This document shows positions 14,366-23,703 of a DNA stretch of 64,000 nucleotides, piece after piece; the stretch's first letter is position 1; the number at the start of each line of letters is the position of its first letter. A program made the translations under genes and the position numbers. The notes under the pieces were generated by a model. It was given only the letters and a program-made list of their open reading frames with translations, searched no databases and was not told the DNA's origin. Origin of the DNA: an uncultured Enterocloster sp. (lineage in GTDB: Bacteria; Bacillota; Clostridia; Lachnospirales; Lachnospiraceae); the NCBI GenBank assembly GCA_944383785.1, contig CALWQV010000003.1, positions 1-64,000 of the forward strand, read 5' to 3'.

Positions 14366-15820
14366 ATGGTAACCAATGATGCAACGATTTTGAAGTTAAA
14401 ACACGAGGTGCTGTACGCGGTGTCCAAGGCCGCGTGGGAGGATGATTTAAAGCAGAAGGAGCATGATCTTCCTTATGAGATCATCCCCGGCCCCCAGGCT
14501 CAGTATCGCTGCTGTATTTATAAAGAGCGGGAGATTATCCGCCAGAGAATCCGACTGGCAGAGGGCATGTGCCCCAAGGGGAAGGACTCCATGAACGTGG
14601 TGCAGGTCATCAACGCGGCCTGCGAAGAGTGTCCCATCGCCGCCTATGTGGTGACGGACAACTGCCAGAAGTGCATGGGAAAGGCTTGCCAGAATTCCTG
14701 TAATTTTGGCGCCATCAGCATGGGCCGGGACCGGGCCTACATTGATCCGGGTAAGTGCAAGTCCTGCGGAAAATGCTCCCAGGCCTGCCCCTACAACGCA
14801 ATTGCCCATCTGGAGCGGCCCTGTAAAAAGAGCTGCCCGGTAGACGCCATTACATACGATGAGTACGGCATCTGCGTGATCGATGAGAAGAAGTGCATCG
14901 AGTGCGGCAACTGCGTCCACAGCTGCCCCTTCGGAGCAATCGACTCCAAGACCTTTGTGGTGGATGTAATCCGCCTGATCAAGGCTGGCAAGAAGGTTGT
15001 GGCTATGGTGGCTCCTTCTGTGGAAGGCCAGTTTGGCCCGGATATCACCATGGCCAGCCTGAAAATCGCCTTAAAGAAGACCGGCTTTGCCGATATGGTG
15101 GAGGTAGGACTGGGCGGCGATATGACCGCGGCTTATGAGGCGGACGAGTGGTTAGAGGCTCATAAAGAGGGCAAGAAGATGACCACCTCTTGCTGCCCGG
15201 CTTTTGTGAACATGATCAAGAAGCATTTCCCCATGCTTCTCGACAATATGTCCACCACCGTATCCCCCATGTGCGCCGTGTCCCGCCTTTTAAAGGCTAT
15301 GGATCCAGAGACGGTTACCGTCTTTATCGGGCCCTGCATCGCCAAGAAGAGCGAGGCTCTGGACCTGAATGTGAAGGATAATGCCGACTATGTGCTGAAC
15401 CTGGAGGAGATCTACAACATGATGAAGGCAAAGGGCGTAGAACTGGAGCCCGCCCCCAATGACTACCAGGAAAGCTCCATCTTTGGCAAGCGCTTTGGAA
15501 ACAGCGGCGGCGTGACCAACGCGGTGTTAGAGTGCATGGAGGAAGCCGGAGAGAGCATCGATGGCATCAAGGTAGCCCGCTGCAACGGCGCTTTGGAGTG
15601 CAAGAAGGCCCTTCTGATGTTAAAGGTAAACCGTCTGCCGGAGGACTTTATCGAAGGCATGGCCTGTGTAGGCGGCTGTGTAGGCGGTCCCAGCAAGCGC
15701 AAAGCGGAGAATGAGTTTAAGAAGGACCGGGATACCCTTTTGGCTCAGGCCGACAACCGGAAGGTTCGGGAGAACTTAAAGAATTATCCCATGGACAAGT
15801 TCTCCATGCATCGCCATTAA
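14366..15820 (+). CDS. [FeFe] hydrogenase, group-B-like, ferredoxin type
   Basis: A 484-residue monomeric-type hydrogenase. The N-terminal 90 residues are without clear homology. Several Cys-rich stretches follow (about 100-190: CQKCMGKACQNSC, CKSCGKCSQACP, CKKSCPVD, CIECGNCVHSCP), then the H-cluster domain with TSCCPAF (274-280), FIGPCIAKKSEA and GMACVGGCVGGPS near the C-terminus. GPC in place of MPC and GGPS in place of GGGxP fit group B rather than group A. Both adjacent Cys of the first motif are present, so the proton-relay Cys is kept. It probably exchanges electrons with ferredoxin. It has its own AAGGAGG site and a 100-base gap from the phosphatase, followed by a terminator. Confidence 0.88.
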   Translation: MVTNDATILKLKHEVLYAVSKAAWEDDLKQKEHDLPYEIIPGPQAQYRCCIYKEREIIRQRIRLAEGMCPKGKDSMNVVQVINAACEECPIAAYVVTDNCQKCMGKACQNSCNFGAISMGRDRAYIDPGKCKSCGKCSQACPYNAIAHLERPCKKSCPVDAITYDEYGICVIDEKKCIECGNCVHSCPFGAIDSKTFVVDVIRLIKAGKKVVAMVAPSVEGQFGPDITMASLKIALKKTGFADMVEVGLGGDMTAAYEADEWLEAHKEGKKMTTSCCPAFVNMIKKHFPMLLDNMSTTVSPMCAVSRLLKAMDPETVTVFIGPCIAKKSEALDLNVKDNADYVLNLEEIYNMMKAKGVELEPAPNDYQESSIFGKRFGNSGGVTNAVLECMEEAGESIDGIKVARCNGALECKKALLMLKVNRLPEDFIEGMACVGGCVGGPSKRKAENEFKKDRDTLLAQADNRKVRENLKNYPMDKFSMHRH

Positions 15821-15847
15821 GTTTATAACGAATTTCGATTTCAGGGG

Positions 15848-15889
15848 CCAGCCTCCCGCAAAACGGGGCTGGCTCTTGACTTTTTAAGG
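15848..15889 (+). terminator. Terminator after group-B-like hydrogenase
   Basis: GCCAGCC and GGCTGGC arms with inner CCCG/CGGG pairing, then CTCTTGACTTTTTAAG. Confidence 0.75.
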
Positions 15890-15976
15890 CAGTCTTTAGA
15901 AAATCTTTTCTATTTTATGCAGGCGCTTTTTTGATTTGGCTGTTAAGATACCATCGTAAGCAAGGAGGAATGGAGT

Positions 15977-16687
15977 ATGGGAGCGGACCGGATTTTGCTG
16001 GTAGAGGACGACAAGGAAATCAGGGAAGGAATTGAAATTTTTCTGCGAAGCCAGGGATACCAGGTGCTGCAGGCGGCGGACGGCCTTCAGGGATTGGAGA
16101 TCCTAAAGAAGGAGGAAGTGGAGCTGGCCATTGTGGACGTGATGATGCCCAGGATGGACGGCATCACCATGGTGGTGAAGCTGCGGGAAAAATATGACTT
16201 CCCGGTGATTTTCCTGTCGGCGAAATCAGAAGAGGTGGATAAGATCCTGGGCCTGAACATGGGGGCGGACGATTATATTACCAAGCCCTTTACCCCCATG
16301 GAGCTTCTGGCACGGGTCAATTCCCAGCTGCGCCGCTACCACCGCTTCATGGACCGGTTAAACAAACAGGAGCCGGAAAATCCCAAGATTCACCGTCTGG
16401 GCGGACTGGAAATCAACGAGGAGACGGTGGAAGTGACGGTGGACGACAAGCTGGTGAAGCTGACTCCCATTGAATACCGGATCCTTCTGCTTTTGATTCA
16501 GAATCCCGGCCGGGTATTTCCGGCGGATGAAATCTATGAGCGGGTCTGGAACGAGCGGGCGGTGAATACGGACACAGTGATGGTCCATATCCGCAATATC
16601 CGCGAGAAGATTGAGGTCAATCCCAGGGACCCGAAATACGTAAAGGTGGTGTGGGGAGTTGGATACAAGATTGAAAAACAGCCATAG
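15977..16687 (+). CDS. OmpR/PhoB-family response regulator
   Basis: A 236-residue two-component regulator. The receiver domain (1-120) carries the acidic pair Glu10-Asp11, the phosphoacceptor Asp54 (AIVDVMMP), and Lys in YITKPFTP. The winged-helix output domain (about 135-236) shows the usual LTPIEYRILLLLIQNPGRVF and VHIRNIREKIE pattern. The start has AAGGAGG upstream. The histidine kinase begins inside its last codons, so the two are translationally coupled. The stimulus is unknown; location beside the hydrogenases suggests, but does not prove, redox or H2 control. Confidence 0.93.
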   Translation: MGADRILLVEDDKEIREGIEIFLRSQGYQVLQAADGLQGLEILKKEEVELAIVDVMMPRMDGITMVVKLREKYDFPVIFLSAKSEEVDKILGLNMGADDYITKPFTPMELLARVNSQLRRYHRFMDRLNKQEPENPKIHRLGGLEINEETVEVTVDDKLVKLTPIEYRILLLLIQNPGRVFPADEIYERVWNERAVNTDTVMVHIRNIREKIEVNPRDPKYVKVVWGVGYKIEKQP

Positions 16688-18917
16688 GATCGGAGTTTTA
16701 TTGTGCGTGCTGCTGGTGACGGCGGCTTCCCTGCTGACGGTTCTGGCATACCCTTATATACAGGAAAAAGCCAGCCGGTGGCATGCGGGCTACGAGCAGT
16801 CCGTGGAAGAGAGCAGCAGGGCGGAGCAGGAGGCTTCCGTCCAGATTATGAACAGCATTTATCAGGCATGGAGGGAGCAGAAGCAGAAGGAAGCGGGACA
16901 GATTTTGACGCCTTCCCAGGTATTTCTGCCGCAGCTTTCACAGAAGCTGACAAAGGGGCTGGGGGCAGCGGACGGGGAGGGCGCCGCTTCGGAAGAAGAT
17001 GAGTTCGACTATTACGGATACAGCTATGAGGAACTGCAGTCTACCATGGATAGTACGGGCCGGGAGTGGCAGTCCTTTGCCCGGGAGTACAGCCAGGTTT
17101 TGCCCTATCAGATGACGGACATCCAGGGAAATGTACTGAATTCCAATGTGGAGAACCCTTCCGCGTATTTTTCCAAAGCCCTGGGGGAGAACCAGATCCG
17201 CCTGTCCCTACGCTTTGACTCCTCTGGCGCCATGGAGGTGAAATCGGTGGAAGGCCCGGAGGCCAACAGGGACCGGATGGGCAACCTGATGACGAACTAC
17301 CAGTTTTATGACCCTCTGGAGGCGCGTCTGTCCGGGGATTACCGCTACGGCGGCGTGGTATTTTCCGGTCCCAGGGATGTGGATTTTACCTATCAGTTTG
17401 ATTTGGAGGATTTTCGCTATCCGGACAGCTATGGGACGTCTGGCCTTCGCGACTATATCAGCTCCGGCGGATATTATGGGGTGGTGCTGGTAGTAGGAGG
17501 AATCCTGGCGCTGATCGCATTGGCTCTTCCCGCGGTCAGGCCCCTTGGACTGGGGGAGGGACGTTTAAGCCGCCTTTCCTTTGAGCCTATGTGCTTCCTG
17601 GCGTGCTGCTGGATCGTGATTGTCGGCAGCGGAGCGCCGGCCGTGATGGTGGAGCTGACCGCCCAGGGAACTATCCTGCGGGAACTGGAAGAAGCGGGAC
17701 TTCTCCCGGTCCTGGCTGAGATACTGGAATTTCTGGCAAATTTAGCGGTGTGGATCTTCGTCTATGGAACTATGTTCTGGATGGCCCTCAGCACCGGGGC
17801 GGTCTTCCGGCTGGGACTGTGGAGGTATCTGAAAGAGCGTACCTGGACCCTGCGCTTCTGCCGGTTTGTGAAGCGGTGGGTGGTGCGCTGCCTGAACCCC
17901 TTTAACGAGGTGGACTGGCACGCCAATTCCACCAAGGCCATCGGCAAGGCGGTGCTGGCAAACTTTATTATTGTAACCGTCATCTCCATGCTGTGGTTTG
18001 CGGGAATCGGCGCGACTGTGGTTTATTCCATTGTCCTGTTCTTCCTGATCCGGCGCTACTGGAAGCAGATGGAGGCCAAGTATGATGTGCTCTTAAACGC
18101 CATCAACCAGATGGCCCAGGGAAATCTGGATGTGGAGATTGAGGAAGATCTGGGGCTCTTTGAACCTTTAAAGGAGCAGCTGGTCCGGGTGCGGGAAGGC
18201 TTTAAGAAGGCGGTGGATCAGGAGGTAGCCAGCGAGCGGACCAAAACGGAGCTGATCACCAATGTGTCCCATGATTTAAAAACACCTCTGACGGCCATTA
18301 TTACCTATGTGAATCTTTTAAAGCAGCCGGGGATTACCGAGGAGGAGAAAAATTCCTATATCGATGTGCTGGAACAAAAGTCCATGCGCCTGAAGGCACT
18401 GATTGAGGATCTGTTTGAAGTCAGCAAGGCCAGCAGCGGAAGCGTCAGCATGCACTTAGAGCCAGTGGATCTGGTGAGCCTGATCAAGGAGGTGCGGCTG
18501 GAGCTGTCGGAGCGCATCGCCGGCTGCGGCGTGGATTTTCGCTGGAAGCTGCCGGAGGAAAAGGTGATGGTAAACCTGGACGGCCAGCGCACCTACCGGA
18601 TTTTTGAGAATCTGCTGGTGAACATTATGAAATACGCCATGCCGGGGACCAGGGCTTATGTGAACCTGGAGCAGCAGGAGGGCTTCGTGGTGGTTACTCT
18701 GATGAATATCTCCGCTTCAGAGATTAGCGTATCGCCTCAGGAGCTGATGGAGCGCTTCGTCCGGGGAGATGAATCCCGCAATACGGAAGGCTCCGGCCTG
18801 GGGCTGGCCATCGCCAAAAGCTTTACCGAGCTGCAGGAGGGGACCATGGAGCTGAGCCTGGAAGGAGATCTGTTCCGGGTGGTACTGCGGTGGAAAATGC
18901 TGGGGGAAGAGGCATGA
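16659..18917 (+). CDS. Membrane sensor histidine kinase
   Basis: A 752-residue kinase, partner of the preceding regulator. Topology: one N-terminal span (about 12-33), an extracellular region to about residue 267 with a Gln/Glu-rich helix, then four more spans between about 270 and 465. The DHp helix follows with phosphoacceptor His538 (NVSHDLKTPL), then a HATPase domain with N, G1 and G2 boxes (FENLLVNIMKYA, GSGLGLAIAKS). The start is not ATG. TTG 16659 overlaps the regulator gene by 29 bases; TTG 16671 is an alternative. The four-span membrane module before a HAMP-like linker is larger than in most EnvZ-type kinases. Confidence 0.88.
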   Translation: MDTRLKNSHRIGVLLCVLLVTAASLLTVLAYPYIQEKASRWHAGYEQSVEESSRAEQEASVQIMNSIYQAWREQKQKEAGQILTPSQVFLPQLSQKLTKGLGAADGEGAASEEDEFDYYGYSYEELQSTMDSTGREWQSFAREYSQVLPYQMTDIQGNVLNSNVENPSAYFSKALGENQIRLSLRFDSSGAMEVKSVEGPEANRDRMGNLMTNYQFYDPLEARLSGDYRYGGVVFSGPRDVDFTYQFDLEDFRYPDSYGTSGLRDYISSGGYYGVVLVVGGILALIALALPAVRPLGLGEGRLSRLSFEPMCFLACCWIVIVGSGAPAVMVELTAQGTILRELEEAGLLPVLAEILEFLANLAVWIFVYGTMFWMALSTGAVFRLGLWRYLKERTWTLRFCRFVKRWVVRCLNPFNEVDWHANSTKAIGKAVLANFIIVTVISMLWFAGIGATVVYSIVLFFLIRRYWKQMEAKYDVLLNAINQMAQGNLDVEIEEDLGLFEPLKEQLVRVREGFKKAVDQEVASERTKTELITNVSHDLKTPLTAIITYVNLLKQPGITEEEKNSYIDVLEQKSMRLKALIEDLFEVSKASSGSVSMHLEPVDLVSLIKEVRLELSERIAGCGVDFRWKLPEEKVMVNLDGQRTYRIFENLLVNIMKYAMPGTRAYVNLEQQEGFVVVTLMNISASEISVSPQELMERFVRGDESRNTEGSGLGLAIAKSFTELQEGTMELSLEGDLFRVVLRWKMLGEEA

Positions 18918-18919
18918 CC

Positions 18920-19627
18920 TCATTCCCCCTTCTTCGTCTCCAGCCATAAAAAGGCCCGCTGATACTGGGAGCGGTCAAAGACGATCTTCCCCTTGCAAAG
19001 GGAGAGAAAGCCTTCCTCTTTTAGCTGGCGGATGGTCCGGTTTAAGGTTTTCACATTGATGCCCATCTCCTCCTGAAGAGCCTGGCGGGTGCGGTTGATG
19101 GAAATTTCCCTAGGAGGCGCGGGGCCGTCCATGCCCTGGCTGTGGCCATACCGAACCAGATAATCCAGGAGAATATAGGCCGGCGGATAGAAGAGCTTGG
19201 CGCCGTTGTTGTAGGAAGAGCGGTAGAGCTTAAAGGCGGTATGCCAGGCGGCCAGGCGCAGGATATTGGCATCTTCCTCCAGCCAGCGGCTGGCGTCTTT
19301 GCGGCTGATGTAGGCCACCACATTGTCCGTCACCGCCTCAATGGTGACGGAAGTTTTTTCCATACCGGCCAAGATTGTCACCTCTCCGATCAAATCAATG
19401 GCCTGATTGCGCTCGATCATATAGACGTTTCCGTTTTCCAATTCATTGACAACCCGGTTTTCCCCCATCGCTACAATTCCAAACGAATGAAGCTCCATGT
19501 TTTTTTGATGAATGATGGAGCCGGCCGGATGAATCCGTACCACACAGCGGCTGCGGATGTCCTCCGGCATATTTTTTGTGTATTCCAAAAGCGCGGGTAC
19601 CTGTTCTTCCAGCTGCGACAGCGTCAT
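18920..19627 (-). CDS. Crp/Fnr-family transcriptional regulator
   Basis: A 235-residue cyclic-nucleotide-binding-domain regulator. The N-terminal beta-roll (about 20-150: HPAGSIIHQKNMELHSFGIVAMGENRVV) and the C-terminal winged helix (about 165-230: INRTRQALQEEMGINVKTLNRTIRQLKEEG) are clear. Only two Cys are present and not in the FNR arrangement, so an oxygen-sensing Fe-S cluster is unlikely; the effector is unknown. It converges on the histidine kinase with a two-base gap and lies next to hydA. It is a candidate controller of the surrounding hydrogenase genes, possibly through the TCACAATGTGA site at 10802-10812. Confidence 0.85.
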   Translation of the reverse strand: MTLSQLEEQVPALLEYTKNMPEDIRSRCVVRIHPAGSIIHQKNMELHSFGIVAMGENRVVNELENGNVYMIERNQAIDLIGEVTILAGMEKTSVTIEAVTDNVVAYISRKDASRWLEEDANILRLAAWHTAFKLYRSSYNNGAKLFYPPAYILLDYLVRYGHSQGMDGPAPPREISINRTRQALQEEMGINVKTLNRTIRQLKEEGFLSLCKGKIVFDRSQYQRAFLWLETKKGE

Positions 19628-19676
19628 ATACCTTTGCCTCCTGTGAATTATTACCCTTACTTATCTCCAATCACGT

Positions 19677-19722
19677 AATCCCCCCGATGGCGAATCATTG
19701 ATTCTCCTGAAGCGGGGGGATT
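19677..19722. terminator. Hairpin between hydA and the Crp/Fnr gene
   Basis: A perfect 10-bp stem AATCCCCCCG / CGGGGGGATT, placed just after the hydA stop on the minus strand. T residues follow only loosely, so its strength as a terminator is uncertain. Confidence 0.5.
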
Positions 19723-19729
19723 TCCTTAT

Positions 19730-21475
19730 TTAATGCTGATTAATCGTCCTCTTCACATAGGTGGTATGGAGCAGATGGTGCGCTTTCTCGCTTCCGGGCT
19801 CACCAAGGTAGGTGGCGTAGAGCTCCTTGATGGCCGGATTCTCGTGAGACTTGCGGATGGGGTTGGCTGCATCGCTGTCGTAGAGAACCTTGGCTCTGAG
19901 GGCGCGGATATCGGTGGTGTTGCGGATGTATCCGGGCTGCTGGGGCTGTCCGCCGCCATTGACGCAGCCGCCGGGACATCCCATAATCTCGATAAAGTGG
20001 TAGTTCGCTTCACCGGACTTCACCTTATTTAGCAGCTCTCTGGCGTTGCCAAGACCGGAGGCTACGGCTACCTTTACATCCATGCCAGCCACGTTGTAGG
20101 TGGCTTCCTTGATGCCCTTGGTGCCCCGAACCTCGGTAAAGTCAAGCTTGGGCAGCTCCTCGCCGGTAAGGGTTTCCACTGCGGTTCTTAAGGCCGCCTC
20201 CATAACGCCGCCGGTTGCGCCAAAGATTACGCCGGCTCCGGTGGAAAGGCCCAGAGGCTCGTCAAATTTCTCGTCCGGCAGGTCTAAGAAACGGATACCG
20301 GATTTCTTGATCATCCGTGCCAGCTCTCTGGTGGTGATGGAGTAATCCACATCTGGAACTCCATTGGCATCCTCGTCGGGACGTCCGATCTCAAACTTCT
20401 TAGCGGTACAGGGCATGACGCTGACGCTGACAATGTCCCTCGGATCAATTCCCGCTTTCTCAGCGTAGTAGGATTTGGCGATAGCGCCGAACATCTGCTG
20501 AGGAGACTTACAGGAGGACAGATTCTCGGTCATGTCCGGGAAATAGTGCTCGCAGTATTTGACCCAGCCGGGAGAACAGGAGGTGATCAGAGGCAGGACG
20601 CCGCCGTTCTGTACCCGATCGATAAACTCGTGAGCCTCCTCCATAATGGTAAGGTCTGCGGAGAAGTCAGTATCAAAGACCTTGTCAAAGCCAAGGCGGC
20701 GCAGGGCTGCTGCCATCTTGCCCTCTACATTGGTGCCGATGGGAAGGCCGAATTCCTCACCCAGAGCAGCCCGGACCGCAGGAGCGGTCTGAACGATGAC
20801 ATGCTTCTTCGGGTCAGCGATAGCCGCGTAAACGTCGGCGGTGCTGTCCTTTTCCGTCAAAGCGCCGGTGGGGCAGACGGCAATACACTGTCCGCAGGAT
20901 ACGCAGGAAGTCTCACCCAGCCCCATCTCAAAGGCGGAGCCGATCTGGGTGTTAAAGCCCCGGTGGTTGGCGCCGATGACGCCGATACCCTGGACATTCT
21001 CACAGACGGCCACGCAGCGGCGGCAGAGAATGCACTTGCTGTTGTCACGGATCATATGGGCGGCGGAGGTGTCGATCTCGGTCGGAGTCAACTCGCCGTC
21101 ATAGTAGCCCTCGTCCTCTACGCCCAGGGCGTGGGCCAGCTCCTGGAGCTCGCAGTGTCCGCTTCTCACGCAGGAGAGGCAGGAACGGTTATGATTGGAT
21201 AAAAGCAGCTGCAGGGTTTTCTTTCTGGAATCTAAAACCCTGGGAGTATTGGTAAATACTTCCATACCCTCCTCAGCCGGATATACGCAGGATGTTACCA
21301 TCTTGCCGTTTTTCAGTTCAACAATACAGATACGGCAGGCGCCAATCTCGTTGATCTCCTTCAAGAAACACAGAGTAGGGATCTCGATGTGGGCCAGTCT
21401 GGCTGCTTCCAGGATAGTGGAACCCTTGGGAGCGCTGACGGGAATGCCGTTGATTTTAAGATTAATGGTTTCCAT
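19730..21475 (-). CDS. hydA: NADH-linked [FeFe] hydrogenase catalytic subunit HydA
   Basis: A 581-residue subunit of the trimeric HydABC enzyme, which couples NADH and ferredoxin to H2 (electron bifurcation/confurcation). Domain order: [2Fe-2S] ferredoxin fold (CFLKEINEIGACRIC, about 36-65), His-Cys cluster (HNRSCLSCVRSGHC, about 94-108), two [4Fe-4S] (CILCRRCVAVC, CVSCGQCIAVCP) and the H-cluster. H-cluster motifs are TSCSPGW, MPCTAKKFE and EIMGCPGGCVNGGGQP. The first motif has Ser where clostridial CpI has a second Cys. It is the last gene of the hydC-HATPase-[2Fe-2S]-hydB-hydA operon, 18 bases after hydB and behind GGGAGG. Confidence 0.95.
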   Translation of the reverse strand: METINLKINGIPVSAPKGSTILEAARLAHIEIPTLCFLKEINEIGACRICIVELKNGKMVTSCVYPAEEGMEVFTNTPRVLDSRKKTLQLLLSNHNRSCLSCVRSGHCELQELAHALGVEDEGYYDGELTPTEIDTSAAHMIRDNSKCILCRRCVAVCENVQGIGVIGANHRGFNTQIGSAFEMGLGETSCVSCGQCIAVCPTGALTEKDSTADVYAAIADPKKHVIVQTAPAVRAALGEEFGLPIGTNVEGKMAAALRRLGFDKVFDTDFSADLTIMEEAHEFIDRVQNGGVLPLITSCSPGWVKYCEHYFPDMTENLSSCKSPQQMFGAIAKSYYAEKAGIDPRDIVSVSVMPCTAKKFEIGRPDEDANGVPDVDYSITTRELARMIKKSGIRFLDLPDEKFDEPLGLSTGAGVIFGATGGVMEAALRTAVETLTGEELPKLDFTEVRGTKGIKEATYNVAGMDVKVAVASGLGNARELLNKVKSGEANYHFIEIMGCPGGCVNGGGQPQQPGYIRNTTDIRALRAKVLYDSDAANPIRKSHENPAIKELYATYLGEPGSEKAHHLLHTTYVKRTINQH

Positions 21476-21493
21476 GATCTGTTCCCTCCCTTA

Positions 21494-23284
21494 TTATTTC
21501 TTGTAGATAGCGCCGAACTTACATTTCTCCATACAGGCGCCGCACTTGATACACTTGGTCTGGTCGATGACATGAGGATTCTTAACGGAACCCATGATGG
21601 CGCCGGCCGGGCAGGTGCGGGCGCACAGGGTACATCCGCGGCACTTGTCACGGTCAATGTTGTAGGAGAGAAGGGCCTTGCAGACTCCTGCGGGACATCT
21701 CTTCTCCTTAATATGGGCCTCATACTCATCCCGGAAATACCGCAGGGTGGAGAGCACCGGGTTGGGAGCTGTCTGGCCCAGACCGCAGAGGGAGTTGGAC
21801 TTCACGTAGTAGCACAGTTCTTCCAGCTTATCCAGATCCTCCATGGTAGCCTGGCCCTTGGTGATCTTGGTTAGAATCTCCAGCATGCGCTTGGTGCCGA
21901 TGCGGCAGGCGGTACATTTTCCGCAGGATTCCTCCACGGTGAATTCCAGGAAGAACTTGGCGATATCTACCATACAGTCGTCCTCGTCCATGACGATCAG
22001 TCCGCCGGAGCCCATCATGGATCCGATGGCGATCAGATTATCATAGTCGATAGGTACGTCAAAATGTTCGGCCGGGATGCAGCCGCCGGAGGGGCCGCCG
22101 GTCTGGGCCGCCTTGAACTTCTTGCCATTGGGGATGCCGCCGCCGATCTCCTCGATGACAGTTCGCAGGGTGGTTCCCATGGGAACCTCCACCAGTCCCG
22201 TGTTGTGGATCTTTCCGCCCAGGGCAAATACCTTGGTTCCCTTTGATTTCTCAGTTCCCATGGAGGCGAACCACTCGGGGCCGTTTAAGATAATCTGAGG
22301 AATGTTGGCGTAAGTTTCTACGTTATTCAGAATGCTGGGTTTTCCGAAAAGTCCCTTCTGGGCCGGGAAAGGAGGTCTGGGTCTGGGCTCGCCTCTCTTG
22401 CCCTCGATGGAGGTCATAAGAGCGGTTTCTTCGCCGCAGACGAAGGCGCCGGCTCCAAGGCGCAGGTCAATGTCAAAATCAAAACCGGAACCGAAGATAT
22501 TTTTGCCGAGAAGCTCCATCTCTCTGGCCTGCTTGATAGCGATCTTTAGACGCTCTACGGCGATGGGATACTCGGCGCGGACGTAGATATAGCCCTGGCT
22601 TGCTCCGATGGCGTATCCGGCGATGGCCATGGCTTCCAGAACCGCGTGTGGGTCGCCCTCCAGCACGGAACGATCCATGAAGGCTCCGGGATCGCCCTCA
22701 TCGGCGTTACAGCAGACATACTTCTGATCCGCGTCGTTCTGCTTACATAATTTCCACTTAAGGCCGGTGGGGAAGCCAGCGCCGCCGCGGCCTCTGAGGC
22801 CCGAATCCAGAAGAGTCTGGATGACGTCGTCGGGAGTCATCTCGGTTAAAACCTTGCCTAAGGCGGCGTATCCGCCGGTTCCGATATACTCCTCGATATT
22901 TTCAGGGTTGATCACGCCGCAGTTTCTCAGGGCGATGCGGTGCTGCTTCTTATAAAAGTCAGTATCGCTTAAGGCCTTGACGCCGCCGGTGGGACTTACC
23001 GTTTCCTGATAGAGCAGGCGGGTAACCACACGGCCCTTTAACAGATGCTCGGATACGATCTCGGGAATATCCGCAGGCTGCACCATGGAATAGAAGGTGG
23101 CGTCGGGATATACGATCATAATGGGGCCCAGGGCGCAGAGTCCGTGACAGCCGGTCTCAACAACCGCTACTTCCTCCTCCAGTCCCTGGCGTTTGATTTC
23201 ATGCTTTAAAGCTTCCATGATCTGGGGGCTTCCGGAGGAAGTACATCCGGTGCCGCCGCAGACAAGTACATGTGAACGATACAT
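21494..23284 (-). CDS. hydB: HydB, NuoF-like diaphorase subunit
   Basis: A 596-residue flavoprotein that binds NADH and FMN and links NAD to the HydABC Fe-S chain. It has an N-terminal thioredoxin-like [2Fe-2S] domain (CGGTGCTSSGS, then TGCHGLCALGP), the NuoF core with NADH/FMN glycine-rich loops (GRGGAGFPTGLKW; the CNADEGDPGAFMDR region), the [4Fe-4S] motif ESCGKCTACRIG, and a C-terminal pair of [4Fe-4S] sites (CRGCTLCARTCP, CIKCGACMEKC). This is the extended HydB layout rather than plain respiratory NuoF. It begins 14 bases after the preceding [2Fe-2S] gene. Confidence 0.95.
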   Translation of the reverse strand: MYRSHVLVCGGTGCTSSGSPQIMEALKHEIKRQGLEEEVAVVETGCHGLCALGPIMIVYPDATFYSMVQPADIPEIVSEHLLKGRVVTRLLYQETVSPTGGVKALSDTDFYKKQHRIALRNCGVINPENIEEYIGTGGYAALGKVLTEMTPDDVIQTLLDSGLRGRGGAGFPTGLKWKLCKQNDADQKYVCCNADEGDPGAFMDRSVLEGDPHAVLEAMAIAGYAIGASQGYIYVRAEYPIAVERLKIAIKQAREMELLGKNIFGSGFDFDIDLRLGAGAFVCGEETALMTSIEGKRGEPRPRPPFPAQKGLFGKPSILNNVETYANIPQIILNGPEWFASMGTEKSKGTKVFALGGKIHNTGLVEVPMGTTLRTVIEEIGGGIPNGKKFKAAQTGGPSGGCIPAEHFDVPIDYDNLIAIGSMMGSGGLIVMDEDDCMVDIAKFFLEFTVEESCGKCTACRIGTKRMLEILTKITKGQATMEDLDKLEELCYYVKSNSLCGLGQTAPNPVLSTLRYFRDEYEAHIKEKRCPAGVCKALLSYNIDRDKCRGCTLCARTCPAGAIMGSVKNPHVIDQTKCIKCGACMEKCKFGAIYKK

Positions 23285-23298
23285 GATGGCTGCCTCCT

Positions 23299-23676
23299 TT
23301 ACTTAACATCTGCGGCGCCCATGGTATACTTGTCAACCACATGGCCGCCGATCAGATGGCGCTCCAGAACCTCCATGGCTTTCTCGGGGTTCATCTTAAT
23401 ATAGGTAACTTTTTCTTTGCCCGGCTCCATCACTTCCACGATGGGCTCGTACTGGCATAAGCCAATGCAGCCGGTCTGGGTAACGGAAATTTTGTCCGTC
23501 AGTCCCTTTTTCTGTACTTCCTGTGCCAGGGTATTTAAAACGGGTCTGGCGCCGGCGGCGATGCCGCAGGTAGCCATGCCTACCACAACGCGGATGTGGT
23601 TATGATCCTCGGCGCGCAAGTTTACCTGGCTCTGCATTTTTTCTCGAATTGCCTTTAACTCAGCAAGGGTTTTCAT
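23299..23676 (-). CDS. Accessory [2Fe-2S] thioredoxin-like ferredoxin
   Basis: A 125-residue protein. A helical N-terminus (LAELKAIREKMQSQVNLR) precedes a thioredoxin-like [2Fe-2S] domain with ligands in VGMATCGIAAGARP (about residues 33-38) and QTGCIGLCQYEP (about 77-84). It resembles the [2Fe-2S] domain at the HydB N-terminus and sits between the HATPase and HydB genes. This gene order is common for clostridial HydABC operons. It has its own AAAGGAGGAAGG site. It is likely an extra electron carrier or assembly partner. Confidence 0.88.
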   Translation of the reverse strand: MKTLAELKAIREKMQSQVNLRAEDHNHIRVVVGMATCGIAAGARPVLNTLAQEVQKKGLTDKISVTQTGCIGLCQYEPIVEVMEPGKEKVTYIKMNPEKAMEVLERHLIGGHVVDKYTMGAADVK

Positions 23677-23703
23677 GTCTAATCCTTCCTCCTTTAAAAG
23701 AGC

